A stretch of 64,000 nucleotides of DNA, taken from positions 1 through 64,000 of the forward strand of contig NGBS01001162.1 in NCBI GenBank assembly GCA_002245135.1, given 5' to 3'. The stretch is from Proteromonas lacertae. Taxonomy: Eukaryota > Sar > Bigyra > Opalinata > Proteromonadidae. Positions 14,584-27,301 of this stretch are shown here, in pieces. The first letter of the stretch is position 1. The number at the start of each line of letters is the position of its first letter. The position numbers were made by a program, and so were the translations under genes. The notes beneath the pieces were generated by a model. That model saw nothing but the letters and a program-made list of their open reading frames with translations, searched no databases and was not told the DNA's origin.

Positions 14584-16334
14584 CTATTTAATGTTCAGAT
14601 CTATTAATAGAATATAAATACAGTTATACTTTGGAGGTAAATCAACTTTAATACCTACATTTGTTTTAATAGATGATTCATTTATATCTCTAGCTGAATT
14701 AGGCTGAGTCATTTCAATATTATTCAACGAACTAATACTAACATCTTCATAAGTCTTTTTATATTCAATATTAACAGGCAAAATATAACTACAAAAGAAA
14801 ATCAAAACATGACTTAGTGATAAAAACATAAATGTAAATCTTCCATTAAATATTCCACCAATCGTATTATTAAAACTCCAAGCCAATAAATTTGAGCCAA
14901 TTAGTGGACCAATAGATCTAGCAACACCAGCCATCGTTTGACCTATTCCATTACCTTTTGATTTCTGTTCAGGTAAGCACGAATTGTTGATTAATACCAT
15001 TGATGTAGTAAAACACATAACACGAAATGTTTGAAGTATTCCAATTGCTGGACATAATACAAACCAAATATACTATTTATTATTATTATTATTGCAATAT
15101 ATGAATATACATTTCTATTTAAATTATTAAAATATGAAATTAATGGGAAAAAATATGTAACTAAACTAACAATAACTGAATTGATCATTATTCCATTTCT
15201 ATATCCAAATTTAGAAACCCAATATGGATAAAAGAATAACAAACCAAGTAATTGAATTGGTGAAGATACAGTGTATAACATACCTATATCACTAGAAGTA
15301 AATTCAAATCCGCCATTTTCTTTTGAATTTAATAAATATAATGGAACAATTTCATCGATTGCTGAGCCATGCACAGCTGCAATACCATATATAAAACAAG
15401 TTATCATAATATCTCTGGTTGTAAATATAGTAATCCATGAATAATTACTTCTATTATAATGATGTTTCTTTGTTCTTTTAGATAATAATAAATTCTTCTT
15501 TTTCTTCTTTTTACCATTATTATCTAATTCATCTTCTTCTTCATTATCGCTATAAATATTGACTTTTGACTCTCTTTCCTTCTTCCTTTTCATTCTTTCT
15601 CTTATTTCTGGTGTTAATGTCTCATCTATTGAGAAATAGGCAATTATATAACCAATTACAGAAAATACAGCACAAATTGAACATACCACTAAATAAGGGA
15701 ATTTCTTTACCAAATTAATCTTATCTGAAATTGGTTTTATATTATTTTTATCGCCTAAAAATCCTCCTAAAGCTGGACCTGCTATTCTTCCTAAAGCATC
15801 CATTGTTCCAATTGTTGTAAAACCTTTTGATTGATGTTCATTTACTAATATCTCTGATAAATATGTCTTTGATACACCTAAATTTCCATTCAATAATCCC
15901 CAAATAAAACGAGCAAATATTGCCCAAATATATGACCAAGAAAAGCCAAATACAATTGTACTTATAAATGTACCTATTATTCCAGATAATAAAGCAAATC
16001 TTCTTCCCATTGAATCAGCAACATAACTCCATAATATACTACCACAAAATTGACCAATGTTGAAAGCTGAACCTAAAGTACCTGCTTTAAATCCTAACTG
16101 CGAATCTGAAAGCTAGAATTATTATATATAATCATTTAATACTTCAGGGAAAAAGTTCTTTATCATAAAAGGTATAAATGGATAAACCATCTGCATACTA
16201 ACATTATTTACGAAGATTGTCAGTGCGACAGTCGCTACTTTAGCATATGGGAATGGAGGTAATATTCTAGGAGATGAAGGTGATGATAACGATGTTGGAG
16301 ATGTAGGTGATGTATCTGTCGAGGATTTTGACAT
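14584..16334 (-). CDS. Major facilitator superfamily transporter (DHA1/ZIF-like type)
   Basis: Exons 16334-16143, 16112-15074 and 15047-14584 join to 564 residues through GTAT introns 16113-16142 and 15048-15073. After a Ser/Thr/Pro-rich cytosolic N-terminus comes VYPFIPFMI in TM1. The MFS motif A is VADSMGRRFALL between TM2 and TM3. A charged central loop (RMKRKKERESKV, then a Lys/Asp-rich stretch) separates two six-helix halves. The second half keeps helix-rich sequence to VLIFFCSYILP. It most resembles drug:H+ antiporter-like or zinc-induced-facilitator-like carriers; the substrate cannot be read. A further 21-base GTATTT...ATAG intron near the stop would be in frame and is possible. Confidence 0.85.
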
Positions 16335-16378
16335 ACTATAAATTCTAAAAATATTATCGTTTTTCTAATTTTTTCAAA

Positions 16379-17419
16379 ATGGAGTTAAAGACACATCGAA
16401 CGGTTTTACAAAATTATATAGTATTGTAACTGATTAAATTACACTATAAATAGCTATTTAAACCTGAAGATTTACCTTTAGGTTGGTCTATACCAAATAT
16501 AGAAAATGTTAAGTATTATGAAATAAATATAACAGATACTCAGATAAATACCTTAAAATATTTCCCTAAAAGAACTGAAGATCCATCAGATTATGTTTTT
16601 ATTAAATCGAACATTCTTACTATGAAGAAAGAAGTGAATAACTTTTATAAAAATTGGAACAGTAACCAAAAGGACGATCAACATAATCAAATATTCCCAA
16701 TTCCATTTGCTATTGAAAATGAAGATGAAGAAGAAAAAAACAACAATACTGTATTGTTTAGTAATCTTGATCAGAAAGATCCAGATAATGAATTTATGCA
16801 AAATGGGTTTTATTGTTTAAAAATGGTTTTATCAAATAATAGAATAAATAGTTTAGATTATATAAACACATTTTGTGATTTAAGATCAATTGATTTATCT
16901 GATAATTATATTAAAGATATTTATCAAATCATAGAATGTCCTTTTTTAGAAGTTATCAATATGAATAATAATCGAATAGAAGATATATCATGTTTAAAGG
17001 AGTTAGTATATTTAAATGAAATTCACTTTAAACACAATGAAATTAAAAAATATGAATGTGAGAATTATGAATTGGAAATTATTGATTTATCATATAATTC
17101 AATAAATGAAATAGATATTATGAGTAAAACATTAAAAGTGTTAGATTTATCATACAATCCTTTACTACAACATAGTAATTGTTTGAAGAGTGTAATGAAT
17201 TGTGTAAAAATAAAAGAATTGCATCTGAATGGTATAAATGTGTATATTATAAAAGAAAATGAAAGAGGTATTACTGATAATGATATTATTCTAGTTGAAA
17301 TAATTAATGAAATGTTATGTAAATTAAAAGGATTGATTAGTTTCGAAATAGATGCAGATAAAAATCTATTTACATTTCCCAAACATATGAAATATTTAAA
17401 TGGGTTTAGTATTGTTTAA
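16379..17419 (+). CDS. Leucine-rich repeat protein
   Basis: Exons 16379-16420 and 16454-17419 (33-base intron starting GTATTG) give 335 residues. From about residue 130, SDS22-like LRRs follow: LRSIDLSDNYIKDI, LEVINMNNNRIEDISCL, LEIIDLSYNSINEI and LKVLDLSYNP. There is no signal peptide or membrane segment, so it is probably a cytosolic binding protein. Its ATG lies 44 bases from the ATG of the divergent MFS gene, so the two share one very short promoter. Confidence 0.85.
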
Positions 17420-17506
17420 TTTATTTGTAGTGTGTTTTATTTTTTCATTCAAAACAACATAATATAAAATATTGGATTAAGTATATGGAAATATGAGATT
17501 ATATCT

Positions 17507-20500
17507 TTACTTTGCTGCTGCTTTGGGAGTAGTAGCTTTAGGTGGTGCAGCTTTAGTAGCTGGTGTTGCTGCTTTTGGTGTAGCAGGTTTTGCTGCTGCT
17601 GTTGTCGTTGTTGTTGCTGCTGCTGCTGTTGGCGTAGTTGCTGGCTTAGCAACTGCTGGTTTTGCATCATCTTTCTTTTCTTCTTCTTTACTCTTATCTT
17701 TAGATTCAGTTGATGTAGTTTTACTCTTTTCTGATTCTTCAACTTCTGGTTTTGTAGAACTTGTTTTACTAATTGAAGAGTTATCTTCACTTTCATTGTT
17801 ATTCTCTCTCTTGGAAGTACTTGCAGAGATATTACTTCTTTTAACAGCATCTCTTTCACTATCCAATTTCTCAGAAACATTATTAACTTCAGATGAGAAC
17901 AAGGTAGAATCATTAAACGAATTCTTAGTATCTTTCTGTTGTAAATCAACACCAATATGAGATTGATGAATATCACTTGGACGATTCTTATCATCTCTTT
18001 TACTGTAAGATGAACCAGTTCGAGTTGTTCTTGTTTGAAGACTGTTATTATAAAATGCAACATGCTGTTTCAATGCTGCTGGATCAGTTTCCTGTATAAC
18101 AATTGATACTATAATATCCTCTAATACAGTTTCTAATGTCTTTATTGCATGTCTTCTGAATCCTCTCATTATATCTTCAGTTTCATGAATTAACCAATAA
18201 TAGTCAGAGTTTAAGAATTCTTCATATAAGTTTTTGGAGATAAAATGATTAACAATTGCAGTTTGTAATTCATTGAAGGCATTGCTATTACCTTTACCCA
18301 TTTCAGTGTTAATTTTAGAAGTCATATTGCTATCCAATATTTCCAATTCCTTAGCTGAACCACTTAAATAAGTTGCAAATATAGCTTTTTCATCTTCTCT
18401 TAACTGTGCTGCATCAGAGATATTCTTATGTTTCTCAATATCTAAATATAAATCAATATATTGAGAATAATTCTCTTTTGATGATAAAAACACAGCAAAT
18501 ATATGACTCTGTAGTTTATTATCTAATAATTCTCTCATTTTATTCTTCACATATTTTGGTTTTAATAATATTTGAGATATTTTTCTATCTTCCATTAATT
18601 TATGTGGTCTCATAAATGGAAGCATATATAACCATGATATAATCCAAGAATAAACCCAAACCATAATGTAATATATCTGTTCACCCTTTCCTACAGCTTG
18701 AAACACTATTTCAAATACGCAAAAGAAGAAAGTAACACCTAAGAAATAATATTGCAAGCCGCGGAAGAAGAATGAAGCACTATTTCTTAATAAATAAGCT
18801 AGACATCCAACCAGTAGAATACCAACAGCTAATTCAACTTTAAATACATACATTTCATCATGATCTTCACATACAGTATCATAATATGGTCTAATTCCTC
18901 TTGTTAAATCAATTGTAGTAACAGCTTCCGTAGTATGAGTTGTACAGCCAATTAAAGCTACAAAGAACATACAGATTGTATATGTCAATATTTCTACTCT
19001 ATAGAATGATTTTGATGGCTCTTGTCTTTTCATTCTTACTATTTCTTCAGTAGTTGATAATACCAATAACAAAAATGCGAAATACACAACAAAATATTCA
19101 AAGTAATTTCTAGCTGTACAAAGACTGGTAGTATGTGATCCAGTTTGTACAATGCCATATATCGACAACATTATACTCAATAACGGATATAACATAGTGA
19201 CATATGGAGCACAAACAGTATCCCAGTATTTATTCTTTCTAATTAAATTGAATATAAACACAAATTCTACAATAATTTGAATAATGCCAAATAATACAAA
19301 TATTACACCAATAGCACTATCAGAAGCAATATAATTATCATTAATTTCTCTAACATAATTCCATGAAACTGGATATATAGCTCCACAGGTACAACCACTA
19401 TAACTACTATCAGCTTTACAGGTTAATTTACTTTCGTCTGGATAATATACACCTTTATTACATACAGGTATACTTGATGGTGCAACTATATTACTAGTGA
19501 CATTATTATACTTAGGATTCAATTGAACTTGTACTGCCATTCCTTGCTTGGCTTTATTGTTATATCCTTCGAAACTGACAGGTCCAAAGAATGTGTTCCA
19601 TGGTCTGCATGTACAACTATCAGTACAAAGGTTTAATCCATCACTTCCTGATGTTTCTTCTGTACAAGTCGCCAATGAATCTTTTGCTTCAATCATATTC
19701 TGAGCAAATGTTTTCTCATCCACTTTATCTATTAGTGAATTTAATTTTGCTTCTAAGACACGTTGTAATGTCATACCAGTAATAATACCTTCAGCAAAAT
19801 AACGATAGTTACCATTTAACTCTGTTATACCTTGTGGATATTTCATTGGATCAGTATATTTAGAGAAGTGATTATCAATATAATCACCAACTTCCTGTGA
19901 AGTTCCCATATATCTACCTTTTACACCATAACCCATATTGGGAATGAAAGTAGCCATAAAATGCCAATTGCTTGGATCCTGTCCACTATTTAATGGTTCT
20001 ATAATAATTAATAATAATATAATATAATAAATATATATATATATATATATATATACTGCTAACAACATCATCATATTGAATTCCAAATGCAGCTTTTGGT
20101 GTAAATTCTTCCATTTGCATAATCTTCATAAAATTAGTACTATAAGCATCACTTGCAAGTATTACAACATCTGGATTTAATGCTTTGATATATTTAATCC
20201 ATTTAGCAGCAGATTCATAATTCACATTTTCATTTTCACTACTTAAATCTACTTTAGGATATAAACATTCATCTTCATCACAATCTGACTTTGAATCACA
20301 TACACCAGATTGATCTTTTGAAGGAGGATTTAAATCACTTACATACTTAGTGCATCTCTTTAATAATACATTTTGATCACTTAAAGCTTCTAATAGTAAT
20401 CTACCAGCATCTTGAATCTTGGAGGATGTTCTTGTATCTCCTAATATAACTATACTATTAGCATGATATCTCTTTTGTATAGCTTCTTTTATACCAAAAT

Positions 20501-21177
20501 ATAAGCCTGTTTTATAATCAGGAAATGGTGTTATTGTGTAATAAGTTGTTGAAGTTGATGCACTGGTGGATGGTGTAAAATCACCTGAATTGGCAGCTAT
20601 AATTGGTATTGTTCCTTTACTATTTACACCTGTTGTTGATTTGGAGCTGTCTGCATCTATAACTGTCTGTATTTCCTCATTTCCTAATGGTGTAACTATG
20701 AATCTAGCTCTATCTTTACTAGGAGTAGCTAACAGATCAGCCACCCAGGTTTTTAAATTTGCTATAACTGTATTTGTATCTGTACCACCTTGTATATCTA
20801 CTACTTCCAAACAGATAGGTTTACTAAACCCAGCTTGGCAATTGCCACTATTTGACACATGCTGACCGTCAATGCATATGTTTTTGAAATAATCTCTCCA
20901 CATCTGCATGCCTGCTTTTCTTGCAGTATCTATTTTTTCATAAATAATAATCAAATATAAGTAATACCTTGACCACCATAATATCCTAAAGTATTAACAG
21001 CCATAGCTATATTTATTGAATCATTACCACATGTTTGTACATCACCGTCGTCTAATATGGTATAAGCAGCATTACTATTTAAACACACAGCGCAATTCTA
21101 TTTATTTATAATGAACATACAAAATATACTATAATATATAAACAAAAAGTTATTATTATAGGTGTTTTATATTTCAT
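17507..21177 (-). CDS. Class C GPCR fused to an RGS domain
   Basis: Exons 21177-21121, 21097-20968, 20929-20057 and 19998-17507 join to 1183 residues. The first intron (21098-21120, 23 bases) follows the signal peptide (MKYKTPIIITFCLYIIVYF). Residues about 25-530 form a periplasmic-binding-protein-like ligand domain (NIAMAVNTLGYYGGQDTARK). Seven membrane helices follow, from SAIGVIFVLFGIIQIIVEF to IISWLYMLPFM. Next is an RGS-type helical domain (RKISQILLKPKYVKNKMREL through NLYEEFLNSDYYWLI). The tail is Ser/Thr/Asp-rich, then a low-complexity Ala/Thr/Pro/Lys end. A receptor that can also accelerate GTP hydrolysis on its G-alpha is the likely design. Ligand unknown. Confidence 0.85.
20031..20055. 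repeat. TA microsatellite inside GPCR intron
   Basis: A perfect TA run lies at the donor end of the 58-base intron 19999-20056, the longest intron I assigned in the window. Confidence 0.9.
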
Positions 21178-21289
21178 AATTTATAACGATAGAATCAAGC
21201 AATATTTGAGATACTTTTTGTATGAAAAAATCGTTAAAAATTTTCGCTCACCATTTTCATCTCATTTTAAAAATAGAATTTCTGTTTGA

Positions 21290-24200
21290 ATGGATGACAA
21301 TACGAATTATTTATTAGAACATTCTACATTAAAAGATTATATATGTGTTCCATATACAGGTGATAATACTACCACTTCGATAATCGTTACTTGTAAGATC
21401 TTGTCTCGAAACGTCCATTCTGAAGGGTATTTACAATTGTTTATTTTTCTAGATTTTGTCTTCAACCACTTTATAACTTCCCTGATAGTAACATTTGCGA
21501 AGAAGATAGTATTTTAAAAGCACAAGTTGAAAAATTATGGACAATGTTGACTGATCAAAACCAAACATATCCAATTGTCTCACATTTTGTGTATTTATAA
21601 CAATTTATATAAAAATTCTAGATCAACAATTGAAAGCGAATGGGAATTTGCATTTCCTGAAAGAGTACGTTCATTATTAAAAACAAAAGATGGTAATTAC
21701 AGAACAATACATTTCATTTTACTAGATGTTTATCCAGATGTATATTGTTTATTTACTTATATTTCAACAGAACTTATCTTCATCTCGTGCTAAATATTTA
21801 AGAGAAGGTATACATAGTGATACTTGCTCCTTGTTGTTAACAATTGCAGAAGCTGTAGATCATCTCTCTGAGATTGGTTATATTCATACATCATTATATC
21901 CAGACAATATATTAGTGAGTCATCATGGTAATCCCAAGATATTAGGTTTGGATGGTGTATATCCTTCCAATGCAGTCAAGCCAAGCTTAATATTATCAAA
22001 TCCATTAAGTACAATATCTCCAGAATTAAATCAATATTTAAAAGAGCACGAATCTGAAGAAACTATCACAATTACTCAAGATTTAGTGGAAAAGCAGAAT
22101 ATCTATGTTATTGGCAAGGTGATCTATGAATTTATAACAGGTAATTCATTAACTGGTTTTGGCTTAACCAATGAAGAATATAATAGATTATTGAAATCGT
22201 CATTGTCATTGTGTTTTATTGGATTAGTATGTAGAATGGTTCACTCAAACCCTAAGTTCAGACCAAATAGAGTAGAATGTATGGACGCATTTCAAAGGTT
22301 AATTGTATATATATATATATATATATTATTATTATTATTATTATTATTAATATAGGATTATCGTGAATATTGTGATGTAGAAGCTCAAGTCAATTATAAT
22401 GATAAAGAGATTGATAATAACATAATTATACAAAGAGCTTTAAGAAAAGGATTAATTGATATTTTATATAATAAATGTAAGAATAGAAAAGTATGTGATA
22501 ATTACTGTATTTCTGTTATTGAATTCTATAATAAAATATGTTTATCCAATCGTATTTATATATATTTGTTATTATTTATTAAAATAGATGCAAAATCATG
22601 GTTATTACCTTACAATCTAGATAGTATAATAATAGATTTAGCTTCTGAATATATTTACAATAAACAGTTTCTGATATTATGCTGTGATTCATTGTTAAAG
22701 TTGACTGACGCGAGAGGAATCAATAATATTTTAATATCACACGATTTACCTCAATTGATCAGTGATGCATTATCTTTACATATTCAGTTGAAATCTAAAG
22801 AGATAATCAAACCATTATTATCTTTATTAAATAACTTATTAGCACATACTTCCAGTATGGGTAGAATTCATGTTAATATTTGTATTGATTATAATATTCA
22901 TTTATTATTGATTAAATTATTTGATTTGTTCCCAATGAGTAAAGCTGAAGCTATTAACATTGTTGTTACTACATCTGATACAAAATCACCAACCACAAAT
23001 ACAACTTCAACACCAGCAAGTGATGGAGAGAATAAAATAGGAACAGGAACTACCGATAATAATAATAATAATAACAGTATTCCATCACCTACACCAAACC
23101 CACCAACTAATGAAGAAGTAAAGACAGAAAACAATGTTAGCAAAGATAAAAACACCAATAAAGAAGCTGATGAACAAAGAACTTCTGTCTATAATACAAA
23201 TAACAACAAACAAAGTAGTAGTAATAGTGGTGGTGGTATAGAGAATTCTGATATTTTATTATATGTTTCATTATGTTTAAGTCCATTAATTCAAGGTGTT
23301 CCTGAAGATCAATTACCTGATGTTTTACCTCATATTACTAATGTAATTCAATACTTTTTAAATACACAGAAAGATAATAAAGATATAATGTGTGAAGTGG
23401 CTAAAATGGTGTTACTATTAACATCCAAATCAGAACCAGCAAAGATTGCTCTAAGAGATTCAAATTTGTTTCATAATCTATTAGGTTTATGTATTCAATA
23501 TTTAGATTGTGAAAGATATATTTATTTATTTATGGAATTCTGGCAAAATATTTCTACAGTGATTAAAACAATGAATGGTGAAGAAATGAAGGTATTAATT
23601 GAAATAATGAGAAGATATCGTAAGATATTATTAGTTATGGATCCTATGAGCGTAATTATTAAGAATATTCCATTAGAAGTTATTTATCCTTATCTATTAA
23701 CATCACATATAATTAATTATATTATATCATCATTACAATATATACATCATCGTGAATTTATGGTTTCAATGATATTGACAATGAAATACTTAATGAATGA
23801 TACAAGTATATTTTATTGTTTTATTTTATGTATAGAAGTTGTGGAGTTGTTTGTAGAAGCAAAAGTCAATTTATTATTACTCAAAATAATGGCTAAGTTT
23901 GGTAGTACACGAATAACCAACGCAACATTCCAATTATTCGAAGGTCAATTCAAATACAATGCATTTATGACTTCATTCTTAGAATGTAGATTATGGGAAA
24001 ATATATTTATATCGTTAGTATCATTTGATTCATGTAAAAGGATTATTGCACCGCTCACCAATGTAATGAATGATTTCTATAATAATTCATGTATATATAC
24101 ATATATATTTAATTATTATTATGTATAGCTCCAAATACTGTATTTGATGATAAGTATTATGATCGATGTATAATATTCTTATTAAGAGAAAGTTCATCTG

Positions 24201-25141
24201 ATGTGAATTCTATTCCAATATTATTAAACTTAATTAACAAATTAATCGAAGGAATTCAGAATCCTACATTGTTAATAGATGAATATTTATATGATGTATT
24301 ATTTAAATGTATTGACAAACAAACTAATAATCCAGAATTGGTGTTGAAATTATTACAAACCTATCAAGCTTTTGTGGATAAAAGTTCATTTTTACCCAAG
24401 GATTGGCCTGCAAGTGCTGCTACTGTATTATTCCGTATATTACAATTATATTATGAGAATGATTCATTGAAATATATAGCAATGAATTTATTATCAAAAT
24501 TGAATTCACAACGTATATATTTTTTAAATTTATTTTGTATTTATATAGAATTTGCTGATTATTTAGTAGATGATAGTGCATATTTCTATTTATTGAAGAA
24601 GTTAAATATCAATCAACCATCAGATGATGCTATTAGTAACGATACTGAGAAAGAATTTATATATAACCACTTTAAGATTATTAGTAATATTGCAATATGT
24701 ATGTAAACTGTTATTTTTATTGTATTATGAATAGATTTTTCAGATTTATTGTATCATTTGGATATAGTCAACAATATGTTTTTAGCTATAAAGAAATTCA
24801 ATCATGAACCAAAGATATTATCAGAAATATACCATATATTTACCATCTTACTAGGAAAGACAAGTGAAGTAGAATCAAGTCAATTATTCGGAGAAACCTT
24901 GCAGGAATTTATTGAGACACTTACATCAACAACTGAAAAAGTAGTAGATCCAAGTAATCCGCTTTTAGCTGAATTGAAGAAGTTGTTTGACATTTTATTG
25001 AAGGATAAAACATTTAGTGATTATACTGAGAAGTTAGAAAGTTTAAACAAGAAATATCTTGGAGCTACTACTCCAAAAGACAATGATACTTCAGAAAGCA
25101 AAACTGCTAAAGCAAATGCAGAACCAGTCGAAGTGAAGTGA
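21290..25141 (+). CDS. Pseudokinase with long helical-repeat C-terminus
   Basis: Ten exons (21290-21426, 21453-21590, 21622-21739, 21771-22304, 22356-22551, 22588-23805, 23836-24090, 24129-24512, 24549-24698, 24735-25141) give 1178 residues. Two of the introns (23806-23835, 24513-24548) are open and in frame, hence easily missed. The kinase-like region (to about residue 310) has HTSLYPDNILV where HRDLKxxN is expected, and GLDG in place of DFG, so it should be catalytically dead. A Thr/Asn/Ser-rich linker with poly-Asn follows, then an all-helical, ARM/HEAT-like region (residues about 500-1150). The architecture recalls SCY1-like pseudokinases, but the sequence is too divergent to name. The start is 112 bases from the divergent GPCR start. 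Confidence 0.75.
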
Positions 25142-25528
25142 TGTAAATAGAAATAGAAAGTTTTTTATATTATTATATATTATTAACAATTGTTTTAGAA
25201 TATTGTTTTGTTTTTTATTTGATTGATAAAAATGAAATTTAAAATCTATGGTGAACGAAAATGTTTTGAAACCCCCAATTCATTCAAAAATTCAGTTTTT
25301 ATATTTCTCAATCATTCTTCAAATTTTTCTATTTCAAAGAGTTTAAAATAGAATAGCAACTCAGCATGAATGAAAATTATAAAAAGGTTATTAAAATCGT
25401 AGAAATTTTGTTATAAGAAAAATGGTGGATGATTGTTTTTAGAAATAAAAGCAAATAAAATAGCTTATTTACTAATTTTTATACTGTAATCGTTATAACT
25501 TCCATTAAAGCAAAATTGACATTTTTAG
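25142..25528. other. Intergenic, convergent gene ends
   Basis: This 387-base stretch separates the convergent pseudokinase and zinc-binding genes. It is A+T-rich, with no ORF, repeat or RNA-gene signal that I can support. Confidence 0.6.
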
Positions 25529-26488
25529 CTAACAATCATATTGTTTCTGCAATAAATACAACCTTTTACGTTTCAATGAGCAATATCCACATCCACTTTT
25601 ACCAGATTTAAATCTGAATTTGGATTTCATTTTTTTACATCTAGAGCACATTCTCCCATCTTTTATTGTAGAGGAATCTTCCCAATCTCTTAAACATCTC
25701 CAATCTTTGATATTTAATGAACAATCCAAACATATTTTCTTGTCAGAATATAAATCATCAAAACATGTAAAAAAGAGAAAACATTCTTGTATGTTGACCT
25801 TTGCATCGCATAAACAACAACGTACAAATTGATTTATAATAGTTTTCGATGATATATCATCTTCATCATCTTTTGAAAACTCACTTTCATCATTATTATC
25901 GATTTTTGTACGTAATCTCAGCCATCTCTTTTTTAAAAGACAATAATCACAATATTTGTTCTTATTTGTGAATCTATAGTAAGACTTTACTTTGTGACAT
26001 CTGCTGCAAATATTAGTTTTAACAGAATTTGGTTCATTCTCCCAATCTTTCAACTTTCTACATTCCCAAATATTCACTGAACATTTTAGACATACAAAAC
26101 TCTCAGAATCATGATTTCTTACCACAAACATAGTTTTTAACATAACCTTTTTATGACAAAAACAACATTTCTTTAGAGTTTTACTTAGGTCGCTATCATT
26201 TGTCTTATTTGGTCTTTCTTTCTTAGATTCTGAAACCTGTATATCAGTAGTAATATTATCTTCTATATAACATATTTTTTCAATATCAATGCTTGTATCG
26301 CTGTAATCATCTATATTAGTGTAAAAGAAACTATCTTGCTCACAAAAAGGATTGCTGCCATCAGAATATGATAAATAATCACCATAATCTGGATTGGTTG
26401 TTAGAGGTGGCAATTGAAGGTCTTCTAGTTCATTATCCCTCATTTTCTGTTCATGAGGATTTAAACCCATTAGTCCAATATTTTGCAT
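25529..26488 (-). CDS. Cys-rich protein with a duplicated zinc-binding module
   Basis: A single exon of 319 residues, from the ATG at 26488. An acidic N-terminal third is followed by two copies of an 80-90-residue module (about residues 108-190 and 223-312). Each copy has the pattern CCxC, then CLxCSxNI, RxLxDWE, CSRCxKxKSxxRF and CxYCxLKxxxL; that is, four Cys pairs per copy, enough for two zinc ions. Cys spacing and the RF/YC/LK positions are conserved between copies, so it is an internal duplication. I do not recognise the family. Binding of nucleic acid or a protein partner is plausible given the many Lys/Arg around the Cys pairs. Confidence 0.75.
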   Translation of the reverse strand: MQNIGLMGLNPHEQKMRDNELEDLQLPPLTTNPDYGDYLSYSDGSNPFCEQDSFFYTNIDDYSDTSIDIEKICYIEDNITTDIQVSESKKERPNKTNDSDLSKTLKKCCFCHKKVMLKTMFVVRNHDSESFVCLKCSVNIWECRKLKDWENEPNSVKTNICSRCHKVKSYYRFTNKNKYCDYCLLKKRWLRLRTKIDNNDESEFSKDDEDDISSKTIINQFVRCCLCDAKVNIQECFLFFTCFDDLYSDKKICLDCSLNIKDWRCLRDWEDSSTIKDGRMCSRCKKMKSKFRFKSGKSGCGYCSLKRKRLYLLQKQYDC

Positions 26489-27301
26489 GTTATTTATATG
26501 ATGTTACAATTTTTATATAAAAATACAACTATTCAAATTGATAAATAAATGGTATGATTCCTGCTTATATAATTTTATATTATATGTGAAATTTATAATA
26601 AATATAACGATTATCAATTCTTTGAAACTAGGATTTTATATTTTTTGAATATACTACAGATTATTGGCTGATTGTGATTTTTGAAATTCTTGTTGCATTA
26701 GCGCCATTTTAAATATACCTCCCAAATGTAAAATATGGCGCAAAGTGATGATCATATTAATAAATCAAATAGTTTTTGTTTTATATTTATAATAACAACT
26801 AGCAAGAATTGAGTAAAATTAATCAAAATTAAAAGTGTACAAAAATGTATCAATATAAAATTATATTATGTAATGGATGATTATATGCTAATATGACTAT
26901 TGTTATCTTATATCGAAAATAATCAAAATATATTAATTACGAATTATATTCCATTTTTCAATATAATATCTTTTCTACCTAATACAGCTCAACTAATAGC
27001 ATAAGAAAAGACTATCATTGAAAAAGCTACTTTTGGCTAATGAAAAAACATAATAGTGAATTCAATACCTATAAATCTTAATAAATAGATACTATGGAAA
27101 TATGCAACATATTAACCACAAAATATACATTGTTGAAATTTAGTAAGTTGTAAGCAACCCATTCACTTCATAAAAAATAATGCACTATTTATTTGAAAAA
27201 GTATAGCATTTTCAATGATAGAATACTACTATTGTACATTCTCTGACAATGTAATTCATTTGTAAATATTACATGTAATTTTTTCACACACCCAAAAATA
27301 T
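26489..27301. other. Intergenic, divergent promoter region
   Basis: This is the longest gene-free stretch (813 bases), between two divergent genes. It is A+T-rich and holds one clear inverted repeat with GC-rich ends (26701-26741). I see no tRNA, no ORF with homology and no transposon ends. Confidence 0.6.
26701..26741. repeat. Inverted repeat with GCGCCAT arms
   Basis: GCGCCATTTTA at the left faces TAAAATATGGCGC at the right. The arms pair across a short loop with a two-base bulge. G+C-rich arm ends are unusual in this A+T-rich intergenic DNA. It could be a hairpin or a pair of opposed binding sites. Confidence 0.6.

Noticed and set aside
17493-17960. Plus-strand Ala/Val-rich frame opposite the GPCR tail, and the minus-strand Gln-rich frame at 17449-18063
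   Set aside because: Both are artefacts of the low-complexity Ala/Thr/Lys repeat in the GPCR C-terminus.
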